Shown here: positions 45,253 to 54,352 of the stretch, piece by piece | Layout: each line of letters begins with the position of its first letter | How positions within the stretch are numbered: position 1 is the stretch's first letter | Assembly (NCBI GenBank): GCA_015680685.1 | Contig: MNCI01038350.1 | Location: 71,837-135,836 of the forward strand | DNA: 64,000 nucleotides | Direction: 5' to 3' | Source: Gnetum montanum | Lineage: Eukaryota; Streptophyta; Gnetopsida; Gnetales; Gnetaceae | The notes under the pieces: generated by a model | Told to the model about the DNA's origin: nothing | The model's database searches: none | The model's input: the letters and a program-made list of their open reading frames with translations, nothing else | Made by a program: the position numbers and the translations under genes

Positions 45253-46055
45253 TGATGAGTGGCAAGGTACCCCTACGCCCAACCATATGAATCACTAAGG
45301 CATTACACATGATCCAGTTGAATTCCATAGACCTATAGTTATCTCATACACTAGTTCCTTTAGGAAGTGAAATGGTGTTGAGAATGTTTTTTGTCTTCCA
45401 AAATACACTTATGAGGCTTAAGGATATGGTTTAAGTGTAATTAAGGTATATGAATTTTTATCATTTTATGTTTTATGGATATAATCGCCTACAACAAGAA
45501 TAAAGGGTAGAGTAGATTAAAACTAATGTCTATTGCCTAGCTAGCCTAACACAAGTAACCGTCCTACTTTCTTGGACATATCCTAAACACATACATCATT
45601 GCTAGGCTACCAAATGTTGAGTGTTGCTAGGTTACCAAGTACTATATGAATGCTCAAAGTGGTCATGCTCGTGTTCATTAATTGCTAGAAATAAATTGCT
45701 TAATGAAATGCATTAAAGTAAAGAACAATAAAGTAAAATGTAATAAAGAAAATATTAAGTTATTCTTAATGCTACAAGGATTTCCAAAAGAGTTCATTTT
45801 ATTCCTATCACACTGCTACGCTTAGGTACATCAGTGCTCAAACAAAGAATCATACACACTTTAGACTCCTTTTACGGGCACTTAGAAAATATTCTAACTT
45901 TGAGGAAAATAAACTACAAGAGCTTCACTACTCTGAATAAGAATGATCCAAAGCTTACTTCAAATGGGAGCCTAGGCATGGTATTTATAGACTTGGGGAA
46001 TATGCCCCAACATCGCATATCCAACGTTGCAGCCAATACAAACGGTGCTTCATCA
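45253..46055 (-). repeat. 5' LTR of G4
   Basis: On plus it runs TGATGAGTGGCAAGG to GGTGCTTCATCA. It matches 36008-36843 with scattered transitions. The TATA box is GTCTATAAATACC on minus at about 45978-45990. Confidence 0.9.
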
Positions 46056-46990
46056 ATTACAAATGATTCAAACTTGGGTTTCTACTAATTTGTAACTCAT
46101 ATGGAGTTGAAGGTACTGCTTTACTTAGGATACAATTTAGGATGTAGGCTACATTTAACAATGCATCTCTCCAAAAACTAGCAAGAAGCTTTGCGTGCAT
46201 CATCATTGATTTTATCATGTTTAGGAAGGTGTTGTTTCTTCTCTTAAAAATACCATTATGTAATGGAGTTCTAGGGATCATTAACTATCTAATAATTCCT
46301 TTTTCATAATACAATTCTTTGAACCATTGTAATAGATACTTACATCTATCATCAATCCTCAATATTTTAATGTTTTTGTCTAACTTATTTTCAGCTTTGT
46401 TCATGGATGATCTCAAATAAGCTATTGCCTTAGGTTTATGAGAAATTAGAAATACATTACTATAATCGATGTAATCATCTATAATTATAATGAAGTAGAA
46501 GATGCCATGTCATGCTTAATATTCATTGGTCCACAAATTTTGAAATGGATTAATTGTAATGGAATATTATCCCTCATGGCTTTATGAAATAGTTCTTTAG
46601 TTAATTTTCCCACTAGAAAATGCTCACAAGTTTGTAGAGTGATTTAGTAGTTCACTCTAATATGCCTACCCTAGCTAACCTTGTCATTCTTTCTTATCTA
46701 ATAGGACCTAACCTAACATGCCATAACATGGAATTATTATCAACATTATCAATAGAATCAAGTAATGAGAAAGATCTATCTTTCTTATTAGGATATTCAA
46801 TATCTAGCTTAAAAAAAACTGCCATAAATAAAACCAAATCCATACCAAAGTATTTCTAGATGAATTGAAACTATATCATTTTTAAACATAAAACTAAAAT
46901 CCAATTTTAATAAAGTAGTAATGAAAAGAAAATTTCGTTGAATTTCTAGTGCATAAAGGACATCATGGAGATATAGAATGCAACTTCATT
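46056..46990 (-). pseudogene. Copia C integrase and GAG-pre-integrase
   Basis: 46281-46057 encodes MIPRTPLHNGIFKRRNNTFL, then LASFWRDALLNVAYILN and ELQISRNPSLNHL, which runs into the G4 insertion. 46500-46300 holds the catalytic core remnants, with the central Asp segment degraded. 46700-46630 gives the MTRLARVGILE pre-integrase segment. The gene continues at 36007 beyond G4. Confidence 0.78.
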
Positions 46991-48040
46991 ACATGATAAG
47001 TTTATATGTCCCAGTGTCTACCAAATCTATGTTGGAGGTATTTCACATGTATATTTTCTTACTTCTTGTTGGAATTTTATGGTACTTGATAGAGCTAACC
47101 TGATCTCTCATCACATGGTTTGTTGTCCTTGAGTCTATAATCCACAAGAGGAAAGCTTTAGAAACAAGTATACTAGATGATACAAAATAATCATTGAGAA
47201 AAACAAGGTAAAAAAATATCTTTTTAGTCTTAGTAAATTCTTGAGAAAAGTGTCCTTGCTTGCTATAGTTAAAGCAAGTCATCTTACACTTATCTTTCTT
47301 GCCTCTCTCTTTTTCCTCTCCTTTTCTTATCCTACTTAGCTTTCTTTGGTGGAGGTTCTTGCTAAGAAAACTTGTCATGACATCTTTTCCTCCAACATTT
47401 TTTGATTTATGGGTATTGAATTTAGTAGCATACACATTATAGGTTTTATGAGCTATTAAGTGCTCCTCATTAAGTTTCAAATGATGTACAATGTCATCAA
47501 ATGTTTTCACATTCTCAATGTGAATCATGTTAACTCACATGTGTTTTCAAGAGTGTAGGAGTAAGCAGATAACTACTTATACTTATTATTCATCTAGGAG
47601 ACTATTCTTAGTAACATTTAACTCTTAAATCATGTTGAAAATCATCCTAAGTTATTTTTTTATAATGTGATTAGGATGGTTCTAATAATTCTCAAACTTG
47701 AGAATTAGACTCATTAGTCTTATGGAATATGTAGCATCAAACCTTGCTTTGAGGGCTTTCCACATGACATGTGTAGTTTGGTATTTCTCAAATTCATAAA
47801 GGATGTCATTTTGCATATTTATTAGCTATGTGATGCAAGAAATATGTTCCTTTTTAAGCCAACATTGATATGCCTTTGTCTTTTTATCAGGTTAAAGATC
47901 TTTATCATTGCAAGTTCCTCCATAAGATGAAAGAGGGTTTCTACAACCTCTTGATCATCTACGAAATAGTGGATCCTTCAATGCCAAATGTCATAATTAT
48001 CACCTTCTATATTTTTCTCCATGTTAAGGTTAGCTACAGT
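46991..48040 (-). pseudogene. Copia C protease and gag
   Basis: From the N-terminus at about 48040 the minus strand reads MEKNIEGDNYDIWH, YEFEKYQTTHVMWKALKARF, SIRLMSLILKFENY and then MIHIENVKTFDDIVHHLKL (47528). A knuckle at about 47285-47240 reads CFNYSKQGHFSQEF, with two of the CCHC cysteines changed. The protease site (47155-47117) reads LLWIIDSRTTNHV, with DSG changed to DSR. Stops at several points in 47900-47530. Confidence 0.82.
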
Positions 48041-48082
48041 TTGTTTGGATGTAATGACTACATAGAAGATAGTTTGAAAAAG

Positions 48083-48097
48083 GATATATATACCAAC
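48083..48097 (-). other. Possible Copia C primer-binding site
   Basis: The minus strand reads TTGGTATATATATCC at the expected place before gag, a decayed form of the initiator tRNA-Met site. The adjacent LTR to the right is not clearly recognisable. Confidence 0.4.
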
Positions 48098-49027
48098 ATG
48101 TATGCATATATAAATATTATAGCTAAGATTCTAGATAACATGAAATTATAGATGTAAAGGAAATATCATTAAGTTCAAAGTCTTATTACATGAATAATGT
48201 TAATTCATAATAAACAAACACAATATCCAAATATTCAAGGATCTTATTTACCTAAATCATTCCATAGAACCAAGGAACATGAGTATAACTTTATGCAACC
48301 CAAGTAATAAATTACATCAAGATTTTCTTACTTAGTCAAAGGCTTAAAAATAATAATATATCCTAGATTAAATGAATTACATATTTAATAGGAAAAACTT
48401 CCACTTGGTTGAGGGTTTAAATAAAATTAATAATACCTATGTTTTTAGCTTGATCTAAAAACATTAATTGGCTAAGAGTTGAAGACTTAAGGCCCTCTCC
48501 CAACTTCTCACACATATGAAAAAAAACATGGACTATATACTACTTTTTCTAAACCCCTCCTCCTCCCTTTCATCCCTTCCCACCCCTCCACCACCAATCC
48601 CCCCACCCTCCCCAAACTCCACCCAAAAGAAAAAAACAAAGAAGCTTTATATATACTACTTTCTTTGACCTTTGCCTCAACTACTTCCTCCTTCTTGACC
48701 AACTAACAATTATAAACTACTTTTCCTTCTCTTTATTTTTATCTCCAACCCCCTTTTACCCCACTATTCCTTTCTTTAAAAAATAAATCTATGTTCTATC
48801 CTTAAAAAATCATTGAAATGATAAAATAAACAAAAAGAACAACATAAGAATTTGACATCTACTATAATATTTGTACATAGTACTCAATCCACCTCTCTTC
48901 CCCCCAGCCCACCAATAACACCATTTTCTCCTCCAAATGTTTTTGCACATCCTTTAATGTATTACTAGCTTGCATTAAAATTAAAAAAATTATAATACAA
49001 CCTTGAAACCACCTTATTCATAAATAT
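48098..49027. other. AT-rich, pyrimidine-rich region without gene
   Basis: It should contain the Copia C 5' LTR but I cannot align it with the piece at 32760-32886. A C-rich, T-rich stretch at 48540-48620 makes a misleading lysine/glycine-rich reading frame on the minus strand. No real gene is seen. Confidence 0.5.
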
Positions 49028-49700
49028 AACACAAGAAATTGAAAATCCCTCTGCATCATAGCTACTCTCTTGAAATCCTCTTGCCAACAAATTCAATGCA
49101 AGAAATTCAAAAGATTTGCACATCATAGCTTGTTGTTTGATATTTCATGTAATTCATATATGATTCACATTTTTATTTTTATTTTGCATTTCACACACCC
49201 TCTTACTTATAAACAAAATATAAGAAATTCAAAATCTCTTTGTATCACAACTTGTTGTCTGTGATTTCATGTAAGAAATTTATTTCAAATATATTAATGA
49301 TCTAGGAAATTTCAATTTAGGGTTTTCTATTTGAAGAGTTGATTACATTTTGATACAATTTATAATTTTTTAAATTTACTAAACCTAATTGACAATAATA
49401 TCAAATTGGATTTTTCCATTACAAGAGTTCATTATGTTTTCATGCAATTTCTAATTTTTTTACTTTTCCTAGAATTGATTAGTAGTTATTTTGCATTTTA
49501 TTAGCCCTATTGCTGATAAATGAAATTTAAGAAATTGAAAAAGTCTCCTCATCATAGCCTACTAATTGTGATTTCATAAGAGAAATTTGTGTTAAGTATG
49601 TCAAAGATTTAGGAAATTTCAAATTGTGTTTTTCTATTTTAAGAGTTGATTTCATTTTGATACAATTTCTAATTTTTTAATTTTCCTACATCTATCCTTG
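49028..49700. repeat. Diverged tandem repeat, about 300-bp period
   Basis: The segments beginning 49223 (AAATATAAGAAATTCAAAATC) and 49525 (AAATTTAAGAAATTGAAAAAG) share 160 bases of order, including CATAGCTTGTTGT-like text, TTTAGGAAATTTCAA and AGAGTTGATTACATTTTGAT. Partial copies start at 49028, 49090 and 49400. It is AT-rich satellite-like or UTR-like sequence of unknown origin. 49701-50149 holds nothing recognisable. Confidence 0.65.
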
Positions 49701-50149
49701 GCTTCTTAACAATTTTCTTCCTTTTAATTTCAAAAGATAATCAAAGATTAGAATATGTATTAACATAAAAATATAGAAAGCAAAAGAAGCTAAAGTCTAA
49801 TACTTGGAGAATAACCTCTTAAAGAACCTATCCTACCCAATGTAAACTTGCAAAAATGCAAGCAAAAACTATGTACAAATTATTTTGTAATTACTATTTT
49901 TTTTACTTGTGAATTCTATTTTCTTTTTTTTTAACAATAATATACAATTTTTGAGTAACTAACAATGTAACTTCACTAATGTCAACACATAATTCATGAA
50001 TAAAAAATTATTAAATTACATCTATTCTAACACTTAATGTTAAACCAATCAACACATAATCCAATAACAAAAAATAATAATTAAATTACATATTTTGAAA
50101 TAAATAACTAACACAATGAAGGTCATAATAACATTATAGAATTTCTAGT

Positions 50150-50930
50150 AGTGGTTGACTCCAATGTGACATCAAATTATCAAACAATAGAAAAAAGAAC
50201 TTGTGATTTGACACTAAGCATATTCAAGCTCAATTGCAAGTTAAAAGAGCTAATCATGATCAAGGGATCATTAAAACATACAAAAATATTAATTGGTAAA
50301 AGAAAAGAAAATTTATCATGGAGCATTATCTACAACTTCTTAATATAATTAAGAAGAATCCTAAAGCATTTTGGTAACACTTTTGTCAAAAAGACCAAAA
50401 AAAATTTAGAATACTAATTTTTCAACAATTATTGATTTCTTTAGAACTCTCTTTAAATATGAACAAGTTATTCATACCCATCCCACCTCTTAGGCACCTC
50501 TATACATCACTAAAATTAAGACAAATGCAAGGTTAGCTCAACTAGAGTCTAGCAAAATAACAAAAGCTTTAGGCTTGTACTAAGAGTTACTTAAATGAGG
50601 AGGAACTATAATTTGTATAGAAATTTATACTACAATTCTCAAGAATGGGCTTTGAGAAGATTTATGCATTAGTATAGAAGTAATGCTATTCAAAAAAGGT
50701 AATAAAAATAATCTTAACAATTATAGGCTCATTATGACCAGCCACCTCCTTACAAAATTATTAGGCAATATCCTTGAGAGAAAGCTTAATAGTTAGGCAA
50801 AATTAAACAATGTTCAAGTAGTTTACAAGTAGGTTCCATGAAGCATCACTTCAAAATGGATCACTTGATTACATTAAAATATTGTACTGTTGCCACATTT
50901 TAGCCATTTTATGGAACAAAGACATGAGAT
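50150..50930 (+). pseudogene. LINE ORF2 fragment, 5' part (endonuclease-RT linker and RT start)
   Basis: The plus strand gives a Lys-rich linker (50150-50345), a KNPKAFW segment (50350-50375), then LFKKGNKNNLNNYRLI (about 50687-50735) and LLTKLLGNILERKLNS, the first blocks of a non-LTR reverse transcriptase. A decayed Q..Y....SITS stretch follows. Several stops are present. The expected continuation (the F-x-DFSKA-x-D block) is found at 54370, so the LINE was split by the foreign DNA between. Clade not determined. Confidence 0.7.
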
Positions 50931-51154
50931 GATTGAGATTTCCAATATATTTCAATACAAATATTCGAAATGGCAAGATGTAATCTGAAAAGGTATTGAT
51001 TCCTATCACTTGTTAAAAAAAAGAAAGAGATGGATTGGAAGAAAAATGGAACGAATGAAAACAATTATCAATATAAACAACACAAGAATTTTATCTACAG
51101 GCTTAACTTTACTAGCATGTATGTTCTAGCGTATGACTCAATGGTAACATTAGG

Positions 51155-51346
51155 ATGGCACTGGCTCTACATCCCATGTTAAGAGGTCCTGTCATACATT
51201 TCTCAGCATATGGGGATTTTAATAAATTTTCTCATAGACTAAGAGAAGGATGTCAAAAGACAGGCATAAACCTTATTGATGTTCCGAATGGAGATGTTGA
51301 TTTTTCTGTTTGCATTGCACAAATTGAAGCATTGGAATTTTATAAC
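51155..51346 (+). pseudogene. NYN-domain (MARF1/limkain-like) nuclease gene fragment
   Basis: The 64-codon open frame reads GPVIHFSAYGDFNKFSHRLR, then GCQKTGINLIDVPNG, continued directly by DVDFSVCIAQIEALEFYN. These match two separated parts of plant NYN-domain proteins (PIN-like RNases): the YGDFN strand with the IDVPNG block, and the SGDVDF catalytic-Asp block. About 40-50 residues normally lie between them, so a segment or exon is missing at about 51289. It is cut off at TAG 51344 and followed at once by PPR sequence. Family assignment is from motif memory. Confidence 0.65.
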
Positions 51347-51348
51347 TA

Positions 51349-51760
51349 GACTTGTATGCTAAATGCGGTTGCATGGAAGCTGCTTGTGCAATTTTCCAGA
51401 GTATTTCAGAGCAGGATTCGGTGCTTTGGGGTGCTCTTCTGGCTGCATTTGCTCACAATTGCAGGCGTAGTGAGGCCATCAGGGTTTTTTGCAGGTTTCT
51501 GCAACAAGGGTTTAGGGTTACAGAGATCCTACTGGCAAATGTAGCAATGGCAAGTTTGAATTTGAGGCAGGGATAAAAAATTCACAAATTTGCTAATAAA
51601 CATGGTCATATGTGTGGGAACGTCCAGCTATGCAATCGGGTTCTGGGTATGTACGATAGATTTGGAAGGGTTAACGATGCTCGGCAGGTGTTTGATGAAA
51701 TTCTTACAAAGAATGTGGCCTCGTGGGCTTCCCTACTTTTAGCTTATGTCCACGCAAATA
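51349..51760 (+). pseudogene. Pentatricopeptide repeat (PPR, PLS-type) gene fragment
   Basis: One frame runs through LYAKCGCMEAACAIFQSI, DSVLWGALLAAFAHN, SEAIRVFCRFLQQGF and, after a single TAA at 51574, KIHKFANKHGHM, VLGMYDRFGRVNDARQVFDE and NVASWASLLLAYV. These are successive P, L and S repeats of an organelle RNA-binding protein of the plant combinatorial PPR class. Three to four of the usual ten or more repeats are present, with neither targeting peptide nor E/DYW tail. Start and end are abrupt. Confidence 0.85.
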
Positions 51761-52113
51761 TGCATTGTTCTTGGCGCTTCTGGAGCACAATGATCTTGCC
51801 TCGCGCATCACCTCCTTCTGCACCGCCATGGACCTTCTCTGCGGAGGCCGCGTTTACGCTGTCACTGACCCAGACCGCGGTTTTGCAAACTACCACAGCA
51901 AGGAATTTAGCTCATGCAAGAGCAACAATTTCCGAAACTACTCCTGCGACGACAACATCAACAGCGAGTGGTTCAGCAGCAATGACACACAACCATGGCA
52001 GACGCAGAAGATGCAGAGCAGCGGCACCAGCACAACACGCGGTCGTGGTGGTCAGAAGAGGGCGGTAGCAGCATCACCACGTCAATATTTTTATTACTTG
52101 GTGGAATTACATT
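51761..52113 (+). pseudogene. Unrecognised GC-rich reading frame
   Basis: A frame without stops to TAA at 52111 reads LFLALLEHNDLASRITSFCT, AMDLLCGGRVYAVTDPDRGF and YHSKEFSSCKSNNFRNYSC, then a Ser/Gln/Arg-rich end. GC and third-position composition differ strongly from the surrounding AT-rich DNA. Two other frames are also open here, so coding is not proven. I do not recognise the family. It lies between the PPR and peroxidase fragments and is probably another captured exon. Confidence 0.45.
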
Positions 52114-52330
52114 AAGGGTTTTTTTTACACATATCCACCTTTTTTCATCCCTGGGAAAACCCAATCCATAAATAGCAATCACTACTGGCCATGGGCAGCG
52201 AAACCACTCGCGCATAATCGCATAAAAGGCAAACTGGCTCCTCACCGTGAAACGCAATGAGCATGAAGATGGGGTAGCGAGCATTACACACAGTGCGTGA
52301 GCAGAGGACAGAAACACACGGTCGCGATCT

Positions 52331-52560
52331 GTTGCTGTTGAGCTTACTGGAGGCCCTGACATTCCTTTCCACCTGGGGAGACTGGACAAGTTTGAGCAGG
52401 ATCAGCCAGAAGAGGGACGTCTGCCGATGCAACCAAAGATGCCAATTATTTGAGGGATATCTTTTTACCGAATGGAAATAACTGACCAGGAGATCATTGT
52501 TCTTTCGGGAGTGCACACTCTTGGACGCTGCCATAAGGAGAGATCAGGATTAGAGGACCT
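52331..52560 (+). pseudogene. Ascorbate peroxidase fragment
   Basis: The sequence reads [26 protein letters not shown], then after a one-base loss [13 protein letters not shown], after a one-base gain [15 protein letters not shown], and finally [13 protein letters not shown]. This is the central part of a class I heme peroxidase, including the proximal heme-ligand His in [10 protein letters not shown]. The intact enzyme reduces hydrogen peroxide with ascorbate. No intron interrupts the piece. N- and C-terminal parts are missing. Cytosolic versus plastid type cannot be decided. Confidence 0.85.
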
Positions 52561-52819
52561 GGGCTTGAATATTTTTATTTTTACTTCACAAAGAACAAAT
52601 CAAATAGCAAATCTCTGATAAACAAAGGCCCTGTGGGAAAAATGTTTGTGTATTTTTGAGGGTTAGATTACATGATTTTATAATACCATCCAACCGCCAC
52701 CTCCTATATTGCCAAAAAAGAAAAATAAAGAGGATATATATGTATGGAGTAAGTTGCAACTATAGCTTGTATTTCTATGCAACTTAGTGATTGTATTTTA
52801 ATTTTCTATGATATTGTCT

Positions 52820-53200
52820 CCACAATGGCCACATGTCAACTATAGCCTTTTCGTCTCCACAAAGGCCACTTGTCACTTGCATGGGACACTTGTCACCTAC
52901 AACTTGTTTATCTCCATGAAGACACTTGGCAACTGAATGAAGACACTTGGCAACTACATGAAGACACTTGGCAACTACATGGGACACGTGTCAGATGCAA
53001 CATTTTTATCTCTTTGGTGGTTGAAACCACCCAAAATTGTTGTAACTTACCTAACTTTTTGGGCAAGTAACCTCCTAACTTGTTGGGCAAGTAATCTCCT
53101 AATTGGTTGGCCAAGTTACTTGGGAGAGAAGTTAGGTGAGATATTTTTGAATATGTAACTTCCCTACCTACCTTTGAATCCTATAAAAAGGCTTCAGGGG
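52820..53200 (+). promoter_or_regulatory. Promoter-like block: E-box/G-box repeats, 24-bp repeats and TATA box
   Basis: Seven CACNTG-type sites occur in 52830-52992. Three lie in exact 21-bp tandem units at 52918, 52939 and 52960 (GAAGACACTTGGCAACTACAT), and the last is a perfect G-box palindrome GACACGTGTC (52983-52992). A second array with 24-bp period starts at 53051, 53075 and 53099 (CTAACTTGTTGGGCAAGTAA). A TATA box CCTATAAAAAGGC lies at 53180-53192. The layout resembles a retroelement LTR promoter. The sequence after it is lost in the gap. Confidence 0.6.
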
Positions 53201-53313
53201 TCAAGGAGGAAGGATCATCACTTGATATCATCAACATTGGGACTTTTGGGACGTCTCATACATCACACTTTGGAAGGCTACTAGTTAGCACTTGGGCTCT
53301 CACTTGGAGACAC

Positions 53314-53813
53314 NNNNNNNNNNNNNNNNNNNNNNNNNNNNNNNNNNNNNNNNNNNNNNNNNNNNNNNNNNNNNNNNNNNNNNNNNNNNNNNNNNNNNNN
53401 NNNNNNNNNNNNNNNNNNNNNNNNNNNNNNNNNNNNNNNNNNNNNNNNNNNNNNNNNNNNNNNNNNNNNNNNNNNNNNNNNNNNNNNNNNNNNNNNNNNN
53501 NNNNNNNNNNNNNNNNNNNNNNNNNNNNNNNNNNNNNNNNNNNNNNNNNNNNNNNNNNNNNNNNNNNNNNNNNNNNNNNNNNNNNNNNNNNNNNNNNNNN
53601 NNNNNNNNNNNNNNNNNNNNNNNNNNNNNNNNNNNNNNNNNNNNNNNNNNNNNNNNNNNNNNNNNNNNNNNNNNNNNNNNNNNNNNNNNNNNNNNNNNNN
53701 NNNNNNNNNNNNNNNNNNNNNNNNNNNNNNNNNNNNNNNNNNNNNNNNNNNNNNNNNNNNNNNNNNNNNNNNNNNNNNNNNNNNNNNNNNNNNNNNNNNN
53801 NNNNNNNNNNNNN
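53314..53813. other. Assembly gap (500 N)
   Basis: Exactly 500 N. The round number suggests a placeholder, so the true length is unknown. Open frames that cross it are artefacts. Confidence 0.99.
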
Positions 53814-54352
53814 TAGATATTGAATTTGGGATAGCTTTATTGCTAAGTGTTTACTCATGTCATTTTACCTTGCTTAAATATTTTGGGTCTACACAAATCT
53901 GCTTTCTTTTCTTTTTTGCTTATTTCCATCAAATCTTGCTCTATTTCTAGTTTTCTTGTGGAACTATCTCTTTCTCTGGGAAAAATTAGGAGTAGATTGT
54001 GGAGTTGTGCTCAAATGTTTTTGCAAAATTTTATTTGTTACAAGTAGGTATGATAAGGACCGCATAGACTAGGCAGTTGAACAAAATAGGAAATTTTCAA
54101 CAACTCACAGTACTTGGCAAAGTTGGCTGAATCTCTTTAAAGTAAGTCATTTGTAGTTTACACGCAACGCAATCGTTACATTTCTCACAACCGCACGTGG
54201 CAACAGCACACACACATACTCACATTAACTACTGAGTTTATTTGGAGGTATCTGGGCCTTGGTGTTGCCAGAGACCAACAGGCACCTAAATCCTGTTCGA
54301 GGACACTCGTTGGCGGTCGTGTCCCAAACAGTCGCCAACATATACAAACTAG
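53814..54352. other. Unassigned segment ending in a hairpin and CTAG, next to the LINE
   Basis: No gene is seen. Near the end GTTGGCG (54309-54315) pairs perfectly with CGCCAAC (54333-54339), and CTAG follows at 54349-54352, after which LINE sequence resumes. A 3' hairpin followed by CTRR is the Helitron terminus pattern, but the next base is C rather than the expected T. (CA)n-like sequence lies at 54206-54225. Confidence 0.4.

Larger units (their letters stand above)
36008..46055 (-). mobile_element. Gypsy G4: full-length Athila-like element, minus strand
   Basis: A 10,048-bp element with LTRs 45253-46055 (5') and 36008-36843 (3'). Inner order on the minus strand: primer site, N-terminal gag domain, gag core, HPKG motif, proline-rich tail, protease, reverse transcriptase, RNase H, integrase and a 2-kb non-coding 3' region. 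The flanks are GTTGT (36003-36007) and ATTAC (46056-46060), which differ by three transitions. The in-frame repair of Copia C integrase argues that they are one decayed 5-bp duplication. It is a sister of G2, with a different U3. Confidence 0.88.
32760..48097 (-). mobile_element. Copia C: LTR retrotransposon, minus strand, split by Gypsy G4
   Basis: Read on the minus strand from 48097 leftwards: primer-site remnant, gag, protease, integrase, (G4 insertion at 46055-36008), integrase C-terminus, reverse transcriptase, RNase H, polypurine tract and 3' LTR start (CCAACA at 32881-32886 on plus, preceded on its inner side by TTCTCCCACTTGCC). It is a different Copia lineage from A, B and D by gag and LTR start. 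Deleting G4 and one 5-bp flank restores an in-frame NHLQPWGYVAY junction in integrase. The outer ends of both LTRs are not resolved. Confidence 0.82.
51150..52560 (+). other. Cassette of fragments from unrelated host genes inside a LINE
   Basis: Within 1.4 kb lie, all on plus, a NYN-domain fragment, a PPR fragment, an unrecognised GC-rich reading frame and an ascorbate peroxidase fragment. The pieces abut within a few bases. Such one-strand mosaics are known from Helitron and Pack-MULE gene capture and from double-strand-break filler. The block and its flanks (about 50930-54352) interrupt a LINE. Local GC is visibly higher than in the surroundings. No rolling-circle helicase or transposase is seen, so any carrier would be non-autonomous. 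Confidence 0.7.

Noticed and set aside
48508-48702. Minus-strand frame rich in Gly, Lys and Glu
   Set aside because: It is the reverse of a C- and T-rich low-complexity stretch and has no family resemblance.
51973-52389. Minus-strand 138-codon frame in the gene-fragment cassette
   Set aside because: It spans the junction between the unknown GC-rich piece and the peroxidase piece on the opposite strand, so it is a chance frame.
52918-53120. Regular short repeats that look like a CRISPR array
   Set aside because: The units are contiguous tandem repeats without unique spacers, in a plant nuclear context with LTRs and introns.
53256-53858. Long open frames on both strands across the N block
   Set aside because: They consist of undetermined residues from the 500-N gap, so no coding claim is possible.
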